A stretch of DNA of 64,000 bases from Acidobacteriota bacterium (GTDB taxonomy: Bacteria; Acidobacteriota; Thermoanaerobaculia; UBA5066; Gp7-AA6), in NCBI GenBank assembly GCA_020199905.1, contig JAIVJS010000026.1, forward strand, positions 1 to 64,000, read 5' to 3'. Under the pieces are notes generated by a model. That model was given only the letters and a program-made list of their open reading frames with translations, ran no database searches and was not told the origin of the DNA. The stretch's first letter is position 1, and each line of letters opens with the position of its first letter. Below are positions 9,159-17,437 of the stretch, piece by piece. A program made the position numbers and the translations under genes.

Positions 9159-9851
9159 ATGGTCGAGAAAAAGGGATCGAAAAAGCCGGCCTCGCCGGCG
9201 CGCCGGGCGGCGAAAGCCAAGGCTTCGGCCGGCGGACGGAAGACGGAAAAGGTCGCGAAGCCGGCCGCCCGGGACGCGAAACCGGCCGGACAGAAGGCCA
9301 AGTCCGCCGGACAGGACAAGTCCGCCCGGTCGGCCGCGCCGCGTCCGCCCCGCCGCGGACGGGCGGCCGCGTCGGCGTCTGCCTCGGCCGACACGCGCCC
9401 GGCGGCGCTGGGCATCCATGACCTGCGGCCCGCTCCCGGCGCGACACACTCCAGGAAGCGCCTCGGGCGGGGACCCGGCAGCGGGCACGGCAAGACGGCG
9501 GGCCGAGGAAACAAGGGCCAGAGGTCGCGGAGCGGATACCGGCACCAGCGCGGTTTCGAGGGCGGTCAGATGCCGCTGCACCGCCGCGTCCCCAAGCGGG
9601 GTTTCACCAACATCTTCCGCGTGGAGTACGACATCGTGAATCTCTCCGATCTGGACCGCTTCGAGGCGGGCCAGGCCGTCAACCCGGAGACGCTGGCGGG
9701 CATGCGCCTCGCGCGCAAGAACCGCCGGGTCAAGATCCTTGGCGACGGTGAGATCGGGAAGGCGCTGACGATTTCCGCGCACAAATTCTCGGCGAGCGCC
9801 CAGGCCAAGATCGAGGCCGCGGGCGGCCGCTGCGAGGTGATCTCGAATTGA
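9159..9851 (+). CDS. rplO: 50S ribosomal protein L15 with a long Lys/Ala extension
   Basis: Typical L15 is about 145 residues; this protein has 230. The first 80 or so residues are Lys, Ala, Ser and Arg rich and look disordered. The true L15 core starts near [20 protein letters not shown] and includes [19 protein letters not shown] and [17 protein letters not shown]. The stop TGA overlaps the TTG start of secY by 2 nt (TTGA), so the reading frame across the junction is well fixed. The extension has the same strand and frame as the core and no internal start is compelled. Confidence 0.95.
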   Translation: MVEKKGSKKPASPARRAAKAKASAGGRKTEKVAKPAARDAKPAGQKAKSAGQDKSARSAAPRPPRRGRAAASASASADTRPAALGIHDLRPAPGATHSRKRLGRGPGSGHGKTAGRGNKGQRSRSGYRHQRGFEGGQMPLHRRVPKRGFTNIFRVEYDIVNLSDLDRFEAGQAVNPETLAGMRLARKNRRVKILGDGEIGKALTISAHKFSASAQAKIEAAGGRCEVISN

Positions 9852-11236
9852 GCGCTCTTCAGAGCTTCGCGAACATTTTCAGCGTGCCGGACCTGCGCAA
9901 GCGGGTCTTCTTCACGTTCCTCATGCTGGCGATCTACCGGCTCGGGGCGCACATCCCCACGCCCGGGGTCGATCCGACCGCGATCAACGAGTTCTTCCGC
10001 GCGTCCGCGGGGTCGCTGTTCGGATTCCTCGACATCTTCTCGGGCGGCGCGCTGCGGCGGCTGTCCGTGTTCGCGCTCGGGATCATGCCGTACATCTCGG
10101 CCTCGATCATCCTGCAGCTCCTGACCGTGGTGTGGCCGTATCTCGAAAAGCTCTCGAAAGAGGGCGAAATGGGCCGCAAGAAGATCACGCAGTACACGCG
10201 CTACGGGACGGTTCTTCTGTCCTTCGTCCAGGCCACGGGGATTGCGCTGTGGCTCGAGAAGCAGACGGCGCCGGGCGGAGCGCACCTCGTGCCGCATCCG
10301 GGCTGGGCCTTCCGATTGATGACCGTTCTGACGCTCACCACGGGAACCATCTTCATCATGTGGCTCGGCGAGCAGATCACCGAGCGGGGCATCGGCAACG
10401 GGATCTCGCTCATCATCTTCGCCGGCATCGTCGTCGGCCTGCCGCGGGCGATCTTCACCCTGTTCGATCAGATCCGCACGGGGAACATCTCGATACTGAC
10501 GATCCTCTTCGTCCTGGTGTTCATGTGCGGGATCGTGGCGCTCATCGTCTTCGTCGAGAGGGCGCAGCGGCGGATTCCCGTCCAGTACGCGAAGCGGGTC
10601 GTGGGCCGCAAGGTCTACGGCGGGCAGAACACCTATCTGCCGCTGCGCGTCAACACGGGCGGCGTCATTCCGATCATCTTCGCCATCTCCATCATCCAGA
10701 TTCCGTACTACTTCTCCAATTTCATCGGCGCGGACTGGATGAAGCGGGTCGCCGGCTCCCTCTCCCAGGGCCAGCCTCTCTACGTCATCCTCTACGCCGT
10801 CGGGATCCTCTTCTTCTGCTATTTCTACACGTCGATCGTCTTCAACCCGACGGACACCGCGGACAACATGCGCAAGTACGGCGGGTTCATCCCCGGCATC
10901 CGCCCGGGCCGCAAGACCGCCGATTACATCGACGTCGTGCTCTCCCGGCTGACCCTGGTCGGCGCGGTGTATCTGACTTTCGTGGCGCTGCTGCCGGAGT
11001 TCCTGGCCAGCGGCTTCAAGGTCCAGAGCATCCCCTTCATCGGCCCGGGCCTCGACACGCTGCTCCCGCGCTTCTTCACCCAGGGGTTCGGCTTCAACTT
11101 CTACTTCGGCGGCACGTCGCTGCTGATCGTCGTCGGCGTGGCCATGGACACCGTCCAGCAGGTCGAATCGAAGCTGGTCGAGCACCACTACACCGGTTTC
11201 CTGAAGAAGAGCCGGATCCGGGGGCGCCGGGTCTGA
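9848..11236 (+). CDS. secY: Preprotein translocase subunit SecY
   Basis: SecY (462 residues) is the channel of the Sec translocon in the inner membrane. About ten hydrophobic segments can be followed, starting with [20 protein letters not shown], and the hallmark [13 protein letters not shown] and PYYFSNF regions are present. The start is a TTG at 9848 overlapping the rplO stop (TTGA); no ATG lies near the conserved N terminus [16 protein letters not shown]. The adk ATG shares the last base of its stop. Confidence 0.98.
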   Translation: MSALQSFANIFSVPDLRKRVFFTFLMLAIYRLGAHIPTPGVDPTAINEFFRASAGSLFGFLDIFSGGALRRLSVFALGIMPYISASIILQLLTVVWPYLEKLSKEGEMGRKKITQYTRYGTVLLSFVQATGIALWLEKQTAPGGAHLVPHPGWAFRLMTVLTLTTGTIFIMWLGEQITERGIGNGISLIIFAGIVVGLPRAIFTLFDQIRTGNISILTILFVLVFMCGIVALIVFVERAQRRIPVQYAKRVVGRKVYGGQNTYLPLRVNTGGVIPIIFAISIIQIPYYFSNFIGADWMKRVAGSLSQGQPLYVILYAVGILFFCYFYTSIVFNPTDTADNMRKYGGFIPGIRPGRKTADYIDVVLSRLTLVGAVYLTFVALLPEFLASGFKVQSIPFIGPGLDTLLPRFFTQGFGFNFYFGGTSLLIVVGVAMDTVQQVESKLVEHHYTGFLKKSRIRGRRV

Positions 11237-11823
11237 TGCGAATCATCTTTCTCGGCCCTCCCGGCAGCGGGAAGGGCACTCAGGCGAAGCTGCTTTCGGA
11301 GCGGCTCGGCGTTCCCGCGATCTCGACGGGTGAGATCCTGCGGTCGGCCGTCCGGGCCGGATCTCCGCTCGGCCTCCAGGCCAAAGCCACCATGGAGGCG
11401 GGAGAGCTCGTCTCCGACGACCTCATGATCGCCCTGATTCGGGACCGCATCGCATCTCCGGACGCCTCCCGCGGGTTCATCCTGGACGGCTTCCCTCGGA
11501 CCGTCGAGCAGGCGGCGGCTCTGGAGAAGCTCATGGCGGGGAATGGCCCGGGCCTTTCGGCGGTTCTGAATCTCTCGGTTCCCGAGGCGGTCATCGTCGA
11601 CCGTCTGCACGGGCGTTCCAGGGACGAGGGGCGGTCCGACGACCGGCCCGAGACCATCCTGGAGCGCCTCCGCGTGTACCACCAGAAAACGGAGCCTCTG
11701 GCGGATTTCTACCGGGGCCGGCGGCTTCTCGCGGACATAAATGGCATGGGCGACGTTTCCGAAATCTCCGATCGCATCGACCAGGCGCTCGCCGTCGCGG
11801 TCTCCTCCGGGAGGACCGCATGA
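11236..11823 (+). CDS. adk: Adenylate kinase, short-LID form
   Basis: This enzyme interconverts ATP plus AMP with two ADP. The P-loop is GPPGSGKGT at residues 7-15; the NMP-binding part has STGEILR and the DGFPRTVEQA motif. The protein has 195 residues, and between LHGRS and ERLRVYHQKTEP only a short linker replaces the longer LID domain of 214-residue enzymes, so no zinc-finger LID is present. It is coupled by one-base overlap to secY and by ATGA to map, the usual order in the spc block. Confidence 0.96.
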   Translation: MRIIFLGPPGSGKGTQAKLLSERLGVPAISTGEILRSAVRAGSPLGLQAKATMEAGELVSDDLMIALIRDRIASPDASRGFILDGFPRTVEQAAALEKLMAGNGPGLSAVLNLSVPEAVIVDRLHGRSRDEGRSDDRPETILERLRVYHQKTEPLADFYRGRRLLADINGMGDVSEISDRIDQALAVAVSSGRTA

Positions 11824-12602
11824 TCACCATACGCAGCGAGAGAGAGCTGGCCCTGCTGGAAGAGGCCTCGCAGGTGGTCCTGGAGACGCTCGAGCTGATC
11901 GAGAAGGCCGTCACGCCCGGCGTGACGACCGAAGAGCTCGATCGCCTGGCCGAGGCGGAGATCCGCCGGCGCGGGGCGAAGCCCGCGTTTCTGGGCTATC
12001 GCGGGTATCCGAAGACCCTCTGCACGTCGGTGAATGACGAGGTCGTGCACGGGATCCCGGGCAAGCGCATCCTGAAAAACGGCGACATCGTCGGGGTGGA
12101 CTGCGGCGCGGTCGTCGGGGGGTATTTCGGCGACGCCTCGCGCACTCTGGCGGTCGGAACGATCGATCCGGAGAAGGCGAAGCTGCTCGAGGTGACCCGG
12201 CGCGGACTCGACGCCGGCATCGCGGCGGCGCGGCCCGGCAACCGGGTCTCGGACATCGGCGCCGCGGTCGAGGCCGTCGCGATCCCGCACGGCTATGGCG
12301 TGGTCCGCGACTTCGTCGGACATGGCGTCGGGACCGCGCTCCACGAGGAGCCGCAGATCCCGAACTACGGTCCCGCGGGCCGCGGCAGCCTGCTGCGCGC
12401 CGGCATGGTGATCGCCATCGAGCCGATGTTCAACCTCGGCCGCGCCGAAGTCTCGACGGACAAGGACGGCTGGACGGTGAGGACGCGGGACGGCAGTGCG
12501 TCGGCGCATTTCGAGAACACGGTGGCGATCGAGGCGGATGGCGCGGTCGTCCTCGGCATGGGGCGGCTGTTGCGGCGCGCGTCGAGCGCGGTGGCGTCCT
12601 GA
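11820..12602 (+). CDS. map: Methionine aminopeptidase, type I
   Basis: This 260-residue enzyme removes the initiator methionine from nascent proteins. The five metal ligands of the M24 fold can be placed: Asp in GVDCGAVV, Asp in FGDASRT, His in [13 protein letters not shown], Glu in AIEPMFN and Glu in HFENTVAI. The start overlaps the adk stop as ATGA, and the stop shares a base with the infA start, so adk, map and infA are one translational unit. Confidence 0.97.
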   Translation: MITIRSERELALLEEASQVVLETLELIEKAVTPGVTTEELDRLAEAEIRRRGAKPAFLGYRGYPKTLCTSVNDEVVHGIPGKRILKNGDIVGVDCGAVVGGYFGDASRTLAVGTIDPEKAKLLEVTRRGLDAGIAAARPGNRVSDIGAAVEAVAIPHGYGVVRDFVGHGVGTALHEEPQIPNYGPAGRGSLLRAGMVIAIEPMFNLGRAEVSTDKDGWTVRTRDGSASAHFENTVAIEADGAVVLGMGRLLRRASSAVAS

Positions 12603-12820
12603 TGTCGAAAGAAGAGGCCATCGAAGTCATGGCGACGGTCGTCGAGCCGCTGCCGAATGCGATGTTCCGGGTGGAGCTCGAGAACAAGCACCAGGTGCTG
12701 GCCCACATCTCCGGCAAGATGCGAAAGAACTTCATCCGCATCCTGCCCGGGGACAAGGTCTTAGTCGAGCTGTCGCCGTACGATCTGACGCGCGGGCGGA
12801 TCATTTACAGGTACAAATGA
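12602..12820 (+). CDS. infA: Translation initiation factor IF-1
   Basis: IF-1 (72 residues) is a single OB-fold protein that binds the ribosomal A site during initiation. The sequence [20 protein letters not shown], then [19 protein letters not shown] and the ending RGRIIYRYK, is textbook IF-1. It is coupled to map by a one-base overlap. The 48-nt gap to rpmJ is largely a type-B heptad array. Confidence 0.98.
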   Translation: MSKEEAIEVMATVVEPLPNAMFRVELENKHQVLAHISGKMRKNFIRILPGDKVLVELSPYDLTRGRIIYRYK

Positions 12821-12824
12821 AAAA

Positions 12825-12850
12825 CAGCTGTCAGCTGTCAGCTGTCAGCC
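12825..12850 (+). repeat. Type-B heptad array between infA and rpmJ
   Basis: Three exact AGCTGTC units (12826-12846) plus AGC. The same unit in the opposite sense lies on the other side of rpmJ (13012-13042), so rpmJ is bracketed by an inverted pair. Confidence 0.85.
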
Positions 12851-12868
12851 GGAGAACACGAGGAAGCC

Positions 12869-12982
12869 ATGAAGGTCAGAGCGTCGGTCAAGAAAATCTG
12901 CGTCAAATGCAAGATCGTCCACCGCAAGGGCGTCGTCCGGGTCATCTGCTCGATTCCCAAGCACAAGCAGAGGCAGGGGTAG
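12869..12982 (+). CDS. rpmJ: 50S ribosomal protein L36
   Basis: This 37-residue protein starts [20 protein letters not shown]. The four zinc ligands C11, C14, C27 and H32 are all present, so it is the zinc-binding form. L36 is a late-assembling large-subunit protein. It is preceded by GAGGAAGCC as a plausible ribosome-binding site. The gene is flanked on both sides by type-B heptads in inverted orientation. The position between infA and rpsM is canonical. Confidence 0.96.
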   Translation: MKVRASVKKICVKCKIVHRKGVVRVICSIPKHKQRQG

Positions 12983-13011
12983 AAGCATCGGCGAGAAGCT
13001 CCGGCCCCCGG

Positions 13012-13042
13012 GCTGAGAGCCGACAGCTGAGAGCTGATAGCT
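13012..13042 (+). repeat. Type-B heptad array, inverted, between rpmJ and rpsM
   Basis: Units read GCTGAGA, GCCGACA, GCTGAGA, GCTGATA, GCT. They are the reverse-complement sense of the AGCTGTC/AGCTCTC arrays at 12826 and 13441. Confidence 0.8.
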
Positions 13043-13054
13043 AAAGGATCTCAA

Positions 13055-13438
13055 ATGGCACGAATTGCTGGCGTCGACCTTCCCTTGAACAAGCGCGTCG
13101 AGATCGGCCTGACCTACATCTTCGGGATCGGGCGTCCCAAGGCGAACTTCATCCTCGAGAAAGCCGACGTGCGCGCGGACACGCGCGTGAAGGACCTCTC
13201 CGAGGAGGAAGTCGTCCGGATCCGCAAGGTGATCACCGACGACGTGAAGGTGGAAGGCGACCTGCGCCGCGACACCTCGATGGACATCAAGCGGTTGATG
13301 GACATCGGGTGCTACCGGGGGATGCGCCATCGCCGCAATCTCCCCGTGCGAGGCCAGCGCACGCACACGAACGCGCGGACGCGGAAGGGCCCCCGCAAGG
13401 GCACTGTCGCCGGCAAGAAGAAGGCCACGAAGAAGTAA
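13055..13438 (+). CDS. rpsM: 30S ribosomal protein S13
   Basis: S13 (127 residues) contacts the P-site tRNA and the large subunit. The start [26 protein letters not shown] and the C-terminal [25 protein letters not shown] region (seen in two parts here) are family signatures, with a lysine-rich end. It lies between two type-B heptad arrays, which widen the gaps to rpmJ and rpsK. Confidence 0.98.
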   Translation: MARIAGVDLPLNKRVEIGLTYIFGIGRPKANFILEKADVRADTRVKDLSEEEVVRIRKVITDDVKVEGDLRRDTSMDIKRLMDIGCYRGMRHRRNLPVRGQRTHTNARTRKGPRKGTVAGKKKATKK

Positions 13439-13440
13439 CA

Positions 13441-13473
13441 AGCTGTCGGCCGTCAGCTCTCAGCTTTCAGCGC
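13441..13473 (+). repeat. Type-B heptad array between rpsM and rpsK
   Basis: Units read AGCTGTC, GGCCGTC, AGCTCTC, AGCTTTC, AGC, starting 2 nt after the rpsM stop. Confidence 0.8.
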
Positions 13474-13504
13474 AGATACACGAAGAGAGAACTCGAGGAC
13501 ACTT

Positions 13505-13948
13505 ATGGCAGAACAGGCTCCCGTCTCCGCGGCTCCCGAGAAGACCGCGCCCAAGGGCAAGGGCAAGCGCGCCCGCGCCGGCGGGAAGAAGGAAAAGAAG
13601 TCGATCCCGCACGCGGTGGCGACGGTACAGGCTTCCTTCAACAACACGGTCATCGCGATCGCGGACCAGGAGGGCGGCATCCTGGCCTGGTCCTCGGCCG
13701 GCCGGATCGGGTTCAAGGGTTCGCGCAAGGGCACGCCCTTTGCGGCGCAGCTCGCCGCGGCCAACTGCGCGGAAGGCGCGAAGGAGCATGGCGTCCGCTC
13801 GGTGGACGTCCGCGTGACGGGGCCCGGAGCGGGCCGCGAATCGGCGATTCGCGCCCTCCAGGCCAACGGGCTCGACATCAAGTCCATCAAGGACACGACG
13901 CCGATCCCGCACAACGGATGCAGGCCGCGCAAACGCCGCCGGGTTTGA
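13505..13948 (+). CDS. rpsK: 30S ribosomal protein S11 with a basic N-terminal extension
   Basis: S11 (platform of the 30S subunit) is usually about 129 residues; here it has 147. The first 30 or so residues are Ala, Pro, Lys and Gly rich. The core contains [30 protein letters not shown] and the C-terminal [16 protein letters not shown] signature. The TGA stop is followed after 3 nt by a copy of the dispersed core repeat (13952-14008). Confidence 0.97.
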   Translation: MAEQAPVSAAPEKTAPKGKGKRARAGGKKEKKSIPHAVATVQASFNNTVIAIADQEGGILAWSSAGRIGFKGSRKGTPFAAQLAAANCAEGAKEHGVRSVDVRVTGPGAGRESAIRALQANGLDIKSIKDTTPIPHNGCRPRKRRRV

Positions 13949-13951
13949 GGC

Positions 13952-14008
13952 GAGCCGAGCGACCAAGGGGAGCGAGACGGCCGCGGTACCCCGCGGTCAA
14001 CTAGTTCG
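13952..14008 (+). repeat. Dispersed core repeat, copy 1
   Basis: Plus-sense copy of an approximately 50-bp element whose consensus begins GAGCCGAGCGACCAACGGG, continues AGCGAGACGG and contains CCGCGG, a 4-nt loop and CCGCGG, then TCAAC. This copy reads TACC in the loop. It lies between rpsK and rpsD in the alpha block. The other copies are at 16804, 32704 and 39188. Confidence 0.85.
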
Positions 14009-14037
14009 GAAAAACGGGAGTTGAAGACACGAAAATT

Positions 14038-14075
14038 CTGAGCTGATCGCTGATGGCTACGAGCTGACAGCTATC
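14038..14075 (+). repeat. Type-B heptad array upstream of rpsD
   Basis: Five consecutive heptads from 14041: AGCTGAT, CGCTGAT, GGCTACG, AGCTGAC, AGCTATC. The array lies between core repeat copy 1 and the rpsD ribosome-binding site. Confidence 0.75.
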
Positions 14076-14152
14076 CCGTCTGTAAACCGGCGTTGGATCC
14101 CTGGCCGGGAAGAAGGACGTAAATCAAGTTTAGGGATCTGGGAGGTTCTGAC

Positions 14153-14779
14153 TTGGCTCGTCACACCGAGGCGGTCTGCCGGCTCTGCCGGCGAGAAGGG
14201 ATGAAGCTGTTCCTGAAAGGGGACCGCTGTTTCAAGGACAAGTGCTCGATCGAGCGGCGGAACTATCCGCCCGGACAGCATGGCCGGCGGCGCTCCAAGC
14301 TGCTCGGCTACGGGATTCAGCTCCGAGAGAAGCAGAAGGTCAAGCGGATCTACGGGCTCCTGGAGAGCCAGTTCCGGCTGACTTTCGCGCGCGCCGAGCG
14401 GCGCAAGGGGATCACGGGCGCGAACCTGCTGGCGGAGCTCGAGCGCCGTCTGGACAACGTGGTGTACTCGCTGGGGTTCGCGGCCTCCAGGCCGCAGGCG
14501 CGCCAGCTGGTCCGCCACGGGCACGTCACGATCAATGGGAAGAAGGTCACGATTCCTTCGTACAGCGTGTCGAAGGGCCAGGTCGTGGCGATCAAGGAAA
14601 AAAGCCGGGTGAACGAGCAGATCAAGGCGTCGGTCGAAACGGCCCGCGCCCGCGGCGTTCCGGGCTGGCTGGACCTGTCCCCGGAAAGCTTTGCGGGGCG
14701 GGTGGTGGAACTGCCGAAGCGCGAAGACATCAAGCTGCCGATTGCCGAGCAGCTGATCGTCGAGCTGTACTCCAAGTAA
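14153..14779 (+). CDS. rpsD: 30S ribosomal protein S4, zinc-binding type
   Basis: S4 (208 residues) nucleates 30S assembly. The start is a TTG: it gives the family N terminus [15 protein letters not shown] and is preceded by GGAGG at 14141-14145 with a 7-nt spacer. C9, C12, C26 and C31 form the zinc site of C+ type S4. The S4 RNA-binding domain follows at about residues 95-160 ([20 protein letters not shown], then [13 protein letters not shown]). A core repeat and a heptad array lie upstream. Confidence 0.97.
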   Translation: MARHTEAVCRLCRREGMKLFLKGDRCFKDKCSIERRNYPPGQHGRRRSKLLGYGIQLREKQKVKRIYGLLESQFRLTFARAERRKGITGANLLAELERRLDNVVYSLGFAASRPQARQLVRHGHVTINGKKVTIPSYSVSKGQVVAIKEKSRVNEQIKASVETARARGVPGWLDLSPESFAGRVVELPKREDIKLPIAEQLIVELYSK

Positions 14780-14801
14780 GCCGCGGACGGAGGAAAAACA
14801 C

Positions 14802-15782
14802 ATGACTCTCTGGAAGGGATTTCAAAAACCGAAGCGGCTCGAAGTCGACGGCGAGACGCTCACCGGCACGTATGGAAAGTTCTACGCGCAACCGTTCGAG
14901 CGCGGGTTCGGAACCACGGTGGGCAACGCGCTGCGGCGCGTCCTGCTGACGTCGATCGAGGGCGCGGCGATCACCGCGGTCAAGATCGAAGGCGTCCTGC
15001 ACGAGTTCTCATCGCTGCCGGGAGTCGTGGAAGACGTCACGGACATCATCCTGAATTTAAAGCAGATCCCCATCAAGATGCACACGATGGAGGAGAAGAT
15101 CCTGACCCTCGACACCGAGAAGAAGGGGAAGATCACGGCGGCCGACCTGACTGGCGATCCGTCGATCGAGATCCTCGATCCCTCGGCGCCGATCGCGACG
15201 CTGTCGGAGAACGGAAAGCTGCAGATGGAGCTGCGCGTCTCGATGGGACGCGGCTACGTCTCCGCCGACAAGAACTTCGACGAGGACATGGGCATCGGAT
15301 ACATCCCGATCGACTCGGTCCACTCGCCCGTGCGGCGCGTGAACTACCACGTCGAGGCGGCCCGCATCGGCCAGGCCACGGACTACGACCGGCTGGTGCT
15401 GGAGGTCTGGACGAACGGGACCGTCTCTCCGGCCGACGCGGTCGGACTCGCGGCGACGCTGCTGCGCGACCATCTGACCATTTTCATCAACGTCGAGCAT
15501 GAGACGGCGCTCGACGGCGCGGGAGACGGCGAGCTGCCGGAGAACCTCGCGGAGTACCTGAACCGCTCGGTCGACGAGCTCGAGCTCTCGGTCCGCAGCG
15601 CGAACTGCCTGAAGAACGCCGGCATCCGGACCATCCGGGACCTCGTTCAGAAGAGCGAGAAGGACATGCTCGAGACCAAGAACTTCGGGCGCAAGTCCTT
15701 GAACGAGATCCGCGACATCCTCCGGCCCATGGGGCTGTCGCTCGGCATGGAAATCGAGCCGATTGAAGCGAAGAGCGAATAA
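14802..15782 (+). CDS. rpoA: RNA polymerase alpha subunit
   Basis: The alpha subunit (326 residues) dimerises to start RNA polymerase assembly. The N-terminal domain has the typical [20 protein letters not shown] and [20 protein letters not shown] segments; the C-terminal domain, which binds UP elements and activators, covers about residues 245-315 ([19 protein letters not shown], then LNEIRDIL). GGAGG lies about 8 nt upstream of the ATG. rplQ follows after 3 nt. Confidence 0.99.
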   Translation: MTLWKGFQKPKRLEVDGETLTGTYGKFYAQPFERGFGTTVGNALRRVLLTSIEGAAITAVKIEGVLHEFSSLPGVVEDVTDIILNLKQIPIKMHTMEEKILTLDTEKKGKITAADLTGDPSIEILDPSAPIATLSENGKLQMELRVSMGRGYVSADKNFDEDMGIGYIPIDSVHSPVRRVNYHVEAARIGQATDYDRLVLEVWTNGTVSPADAVGLAATLLRDHLTIFINVEHETALDGAGDGELPENLAEYLNRSVDELELSVRSANCLKNAGIRTIRDLVQKSEKDMLETKNFGRKSLNEIRDILRPMGLSLGMEIEPIEAKSE

Positions 15783-15785
15783 ACC

Positions 15786-16394
15786 ATGATGCACAACCGG
15801 GCCGGGCGAAAGCTCCGGCGCACGACATCTCATCGCATGGCGATGTTTTCGAATCAGCTCGATTCGCTGATGACGCACGAGCGGATCCAGACGACGCTGA
15901 CCAAAGCGAAGGAGCTCCGGCCGCTGGCCGAAAAGCTCATCACCGCGGCCAAGAACGACGGGGTTTCCGCCCGACGCAAGGTGTCGCAGTGGATTCCCGA
16001 CCGGACGACGGTGAAGAAGGTTTTCGAGAACATCGCGCCCCGCTTCGTCGATCGGCCGGGCGGGTACACCCGCATCCTTCGCCTCGGCGCCCGCAAGGGC
16101 GACGCGGCGGAGGCGGCGATCCTGGAGTTCGTGGACTACCGGTTCGAGCCGAAGGAGAAGGGCCCGCGCAAGGAGTCCCTCTCCGACCGCGCGCGCCGCG
16201 CCTCCGGAGGGCGTGTCGAAACGGTCCGGAAGGACAAGCCCGAGCCGGAGGAAGGTGGCGACGAGGGCGCCGCCGAGCGGAAGGCGGCTCCGCGCCAGCC
16301 GAAGCCGGGACGGGGCGACAAGGCCGCCAAAGGGACGAAGACGGCGCCGAAGAAGGGTCCCAGCCGCACCGGCCCCTCCAAGCGCGGGGCGTAA
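15786..16394 (+). CDS. rplQ: 50S ribosomal protein L17 with a long charged tail
   Basis: The first 118 or so residues are normal L17 (MMHNRAGRKLRRTTSHRMAM, then the LITAAK and LRLGARKGDAAEAAILEF segments). L17 is a large-subunit protein near the tunnel exit. The remaining 84 residues are Lys, Arg, Glu, Pro and Gly rich and resemble no folded domain. It is the last canonical gene of the alpha block; the VanZ-like frame begins within a few bases of its stop. Confidence 0.96.
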   Translation: MMHNRAGRKLRRTTSHRMAMFSNQLDSLMTHERIQTTLTKAKELRPLAEKLITAAKNDGVSARRKVSQWIPDRTTVKKVFENIAPRFVDRPGGYTRILRLGARKGDAAEAAILEFVDYRFEPKEKGPRKESLSDRARRASGGRVETVRKDKPEPEEGGDEGAAERKAAPRQPKPGRGDKAAKGTKTAPKKGPSRTGPSKRGA

Positions 16395-16398
16395 CGGA

Positions 16399-17016
16399 CT
16401 GAACGATTCCTCGCGGCGATTCGATCGCCTCAGGCGGGCGCGTCTGGCAGCGCTCGTCTGGGGCGCTTTTCTTTTGACCCTGACATCGTGGCCGAGCCCG
16501 CCGTCGATCCCTATCGCCGAACGCATTCCGAACATCGACAAGGTCGTCCACCTCTGCCTGTACGCGGGGGAGGGGCTCCTGATTTACCTGGCCGTCCGCT
16601 GGCCGGGGCGGGCCGGGTTCTCTCTGGCGCGCGTGCTCGCCGTCGCCGGAGCGATGGCGGTCTTCGGGATACTCGACGAAATCCATCAGACCTGGATCCC
16701 CGGCCGGTCCTGCGAAGTCGGGGACGTGGCGGCCGACGTGGGGGGCGCGGCGACGGGCGCGCTCGTGGCCTCCGCCCTCGCAGGACGCCGGGGGACGAGG
16801 GCCGGGCTCCGAGCGACCAACGGGAGCGAGACGGCCGCGGTACTCCGCGGTCAACCAGATCGGGAATCGGGAATCGAGTTCGCTACGACGGAGATCGGAC
16901 GCTCGCGCGTCCTGACTCCCGCTAACGCGGAGGCGTCGGCTGCCGATCCGGTTGATCCTCCGGCAACCGCACGACCTGTCCCAGGTGGTGCCGCAGGTGC
17001 AAAACGTAGTCGATGA
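16399..17016 (+). CDS. VanZ-like membrane protein, start uncertain
   Basis: The translated region shows a VanZ-like pattern: a first hydrophobic segment (ARLAALVWGAFLLTLTSW), then NIDKVVHLCLYAGEGLLIYL, a third segment, and the signature FGILDEIHQTWIPGRSCEVG. No ATG, GTG or TTG lies between the rplQ stop and the first membrane segment in this frame. The CTG at 16399 is only a placeholder; a GTG at 16255 inside rplQ or a TTG at 16474 are alternatives. After the VanZ domain (about 16795) the frame runs through core repeat copy 2 and over the 3' end of the minus-strand DinB gene, so its own stop seems lost. VanZ-family function is generally unknown. Confidence 0.7.
   Translation: MNDSSRRFDRLRRARLAALVWGAFLLTLTSWPSPPSIPIAERIPNIDKVVHLCLYAGEGLLIYLAVRWPGRAGFSLARVLAVAGAMAVFGILDEIHQTWIPGRSCEVGDVAADVGGAATGALVASALAGRRGTRAGLRATNGSETAAVLRGQPDRESGIEFATTEIGRSRVLTPANAEASAADPVDPPATARPVPGGAAGAKRSR
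16804..16878 (+). repeat. Dispersed core repeat, copy 2, with heptads
   Basis: This plus-sense copy has the full core (CCGCGG at 16835-16840, loop TACT, CCGCGG at 16845-16850) followed by two exact GGGAATC heptads (16862-16875). It lies at the 3' end of the VanZ-like frame, which reads straight through it. Confidence 0.87.
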
Positions 17017-17437
17017 TCAGGTCTTCGAGCGACGCGGGCTCGGATTCGGAGAACTCTCGCCAGCCGAGCCGGTGGAAATTGTGCCGCTTCCTCTTTCGCC
17101 GCATGACCTCGCCCGGTATCTCGTCGATGACCCTCGCCAGGTGGAGGTTGTAGGCCCGCCAGAGAGCAACGAGATCCCGCCAGGGCGCGCAGGCGTACGC
17201 CTGGATGCGGACGAAACCCTCCTGCTCGTATCCCGGGAACACGAGATCTTCTTCGAGCTGTCCGCGCACGAAGCGGACATGGTTGTTGGCGGCCGAATCG
17301 ACGAGGTGGCCGATCACTTCGCGCGGCGACCATTTGCCGGGGGCTCGCGGCTCGGCCGAGGCCTTCTCGCCGATTGCCCGGAGGAGCGGGACGCTTGCCG
17401 AGACCGATTCCCGCAGGAGGTCGGCGGGAGGCGTCAC
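16922..17437 (-). CDS. DinB-superfamily protein
   Basis: This 171-residue four-helix protein has the DinB pattern: KWSPREVIGHLVDSAANNH near residue 35 and LHLRHHLGQVVRLPEDQ near the end, which supply the three histidines that usually bind a metal. Many family members are thiol-dependent or metal-dependent enzymes of unknown substrate. The GTG start at 17437 overlaps the stop of the upstream propeller gene as GTGA, so the two are coupled. The substrate cannot be told from sequence. Confidence 0.88.
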   Translation of the reverse strand: MTPPADLLRESVSASVPLLRAIGEKASAEPRAPGKWSPREVIGHLVDSAANNHVRFVRGQLEEDLVFPGYEQEGFVRIQAYACAPWRDLVALWRAYNLHLARVIDEIPGEVMRRKRKRHNFHRLGWREFSESEPASLEDLIIDYVLHLRHHLGQVVRLPEDQPDRQPTPPR

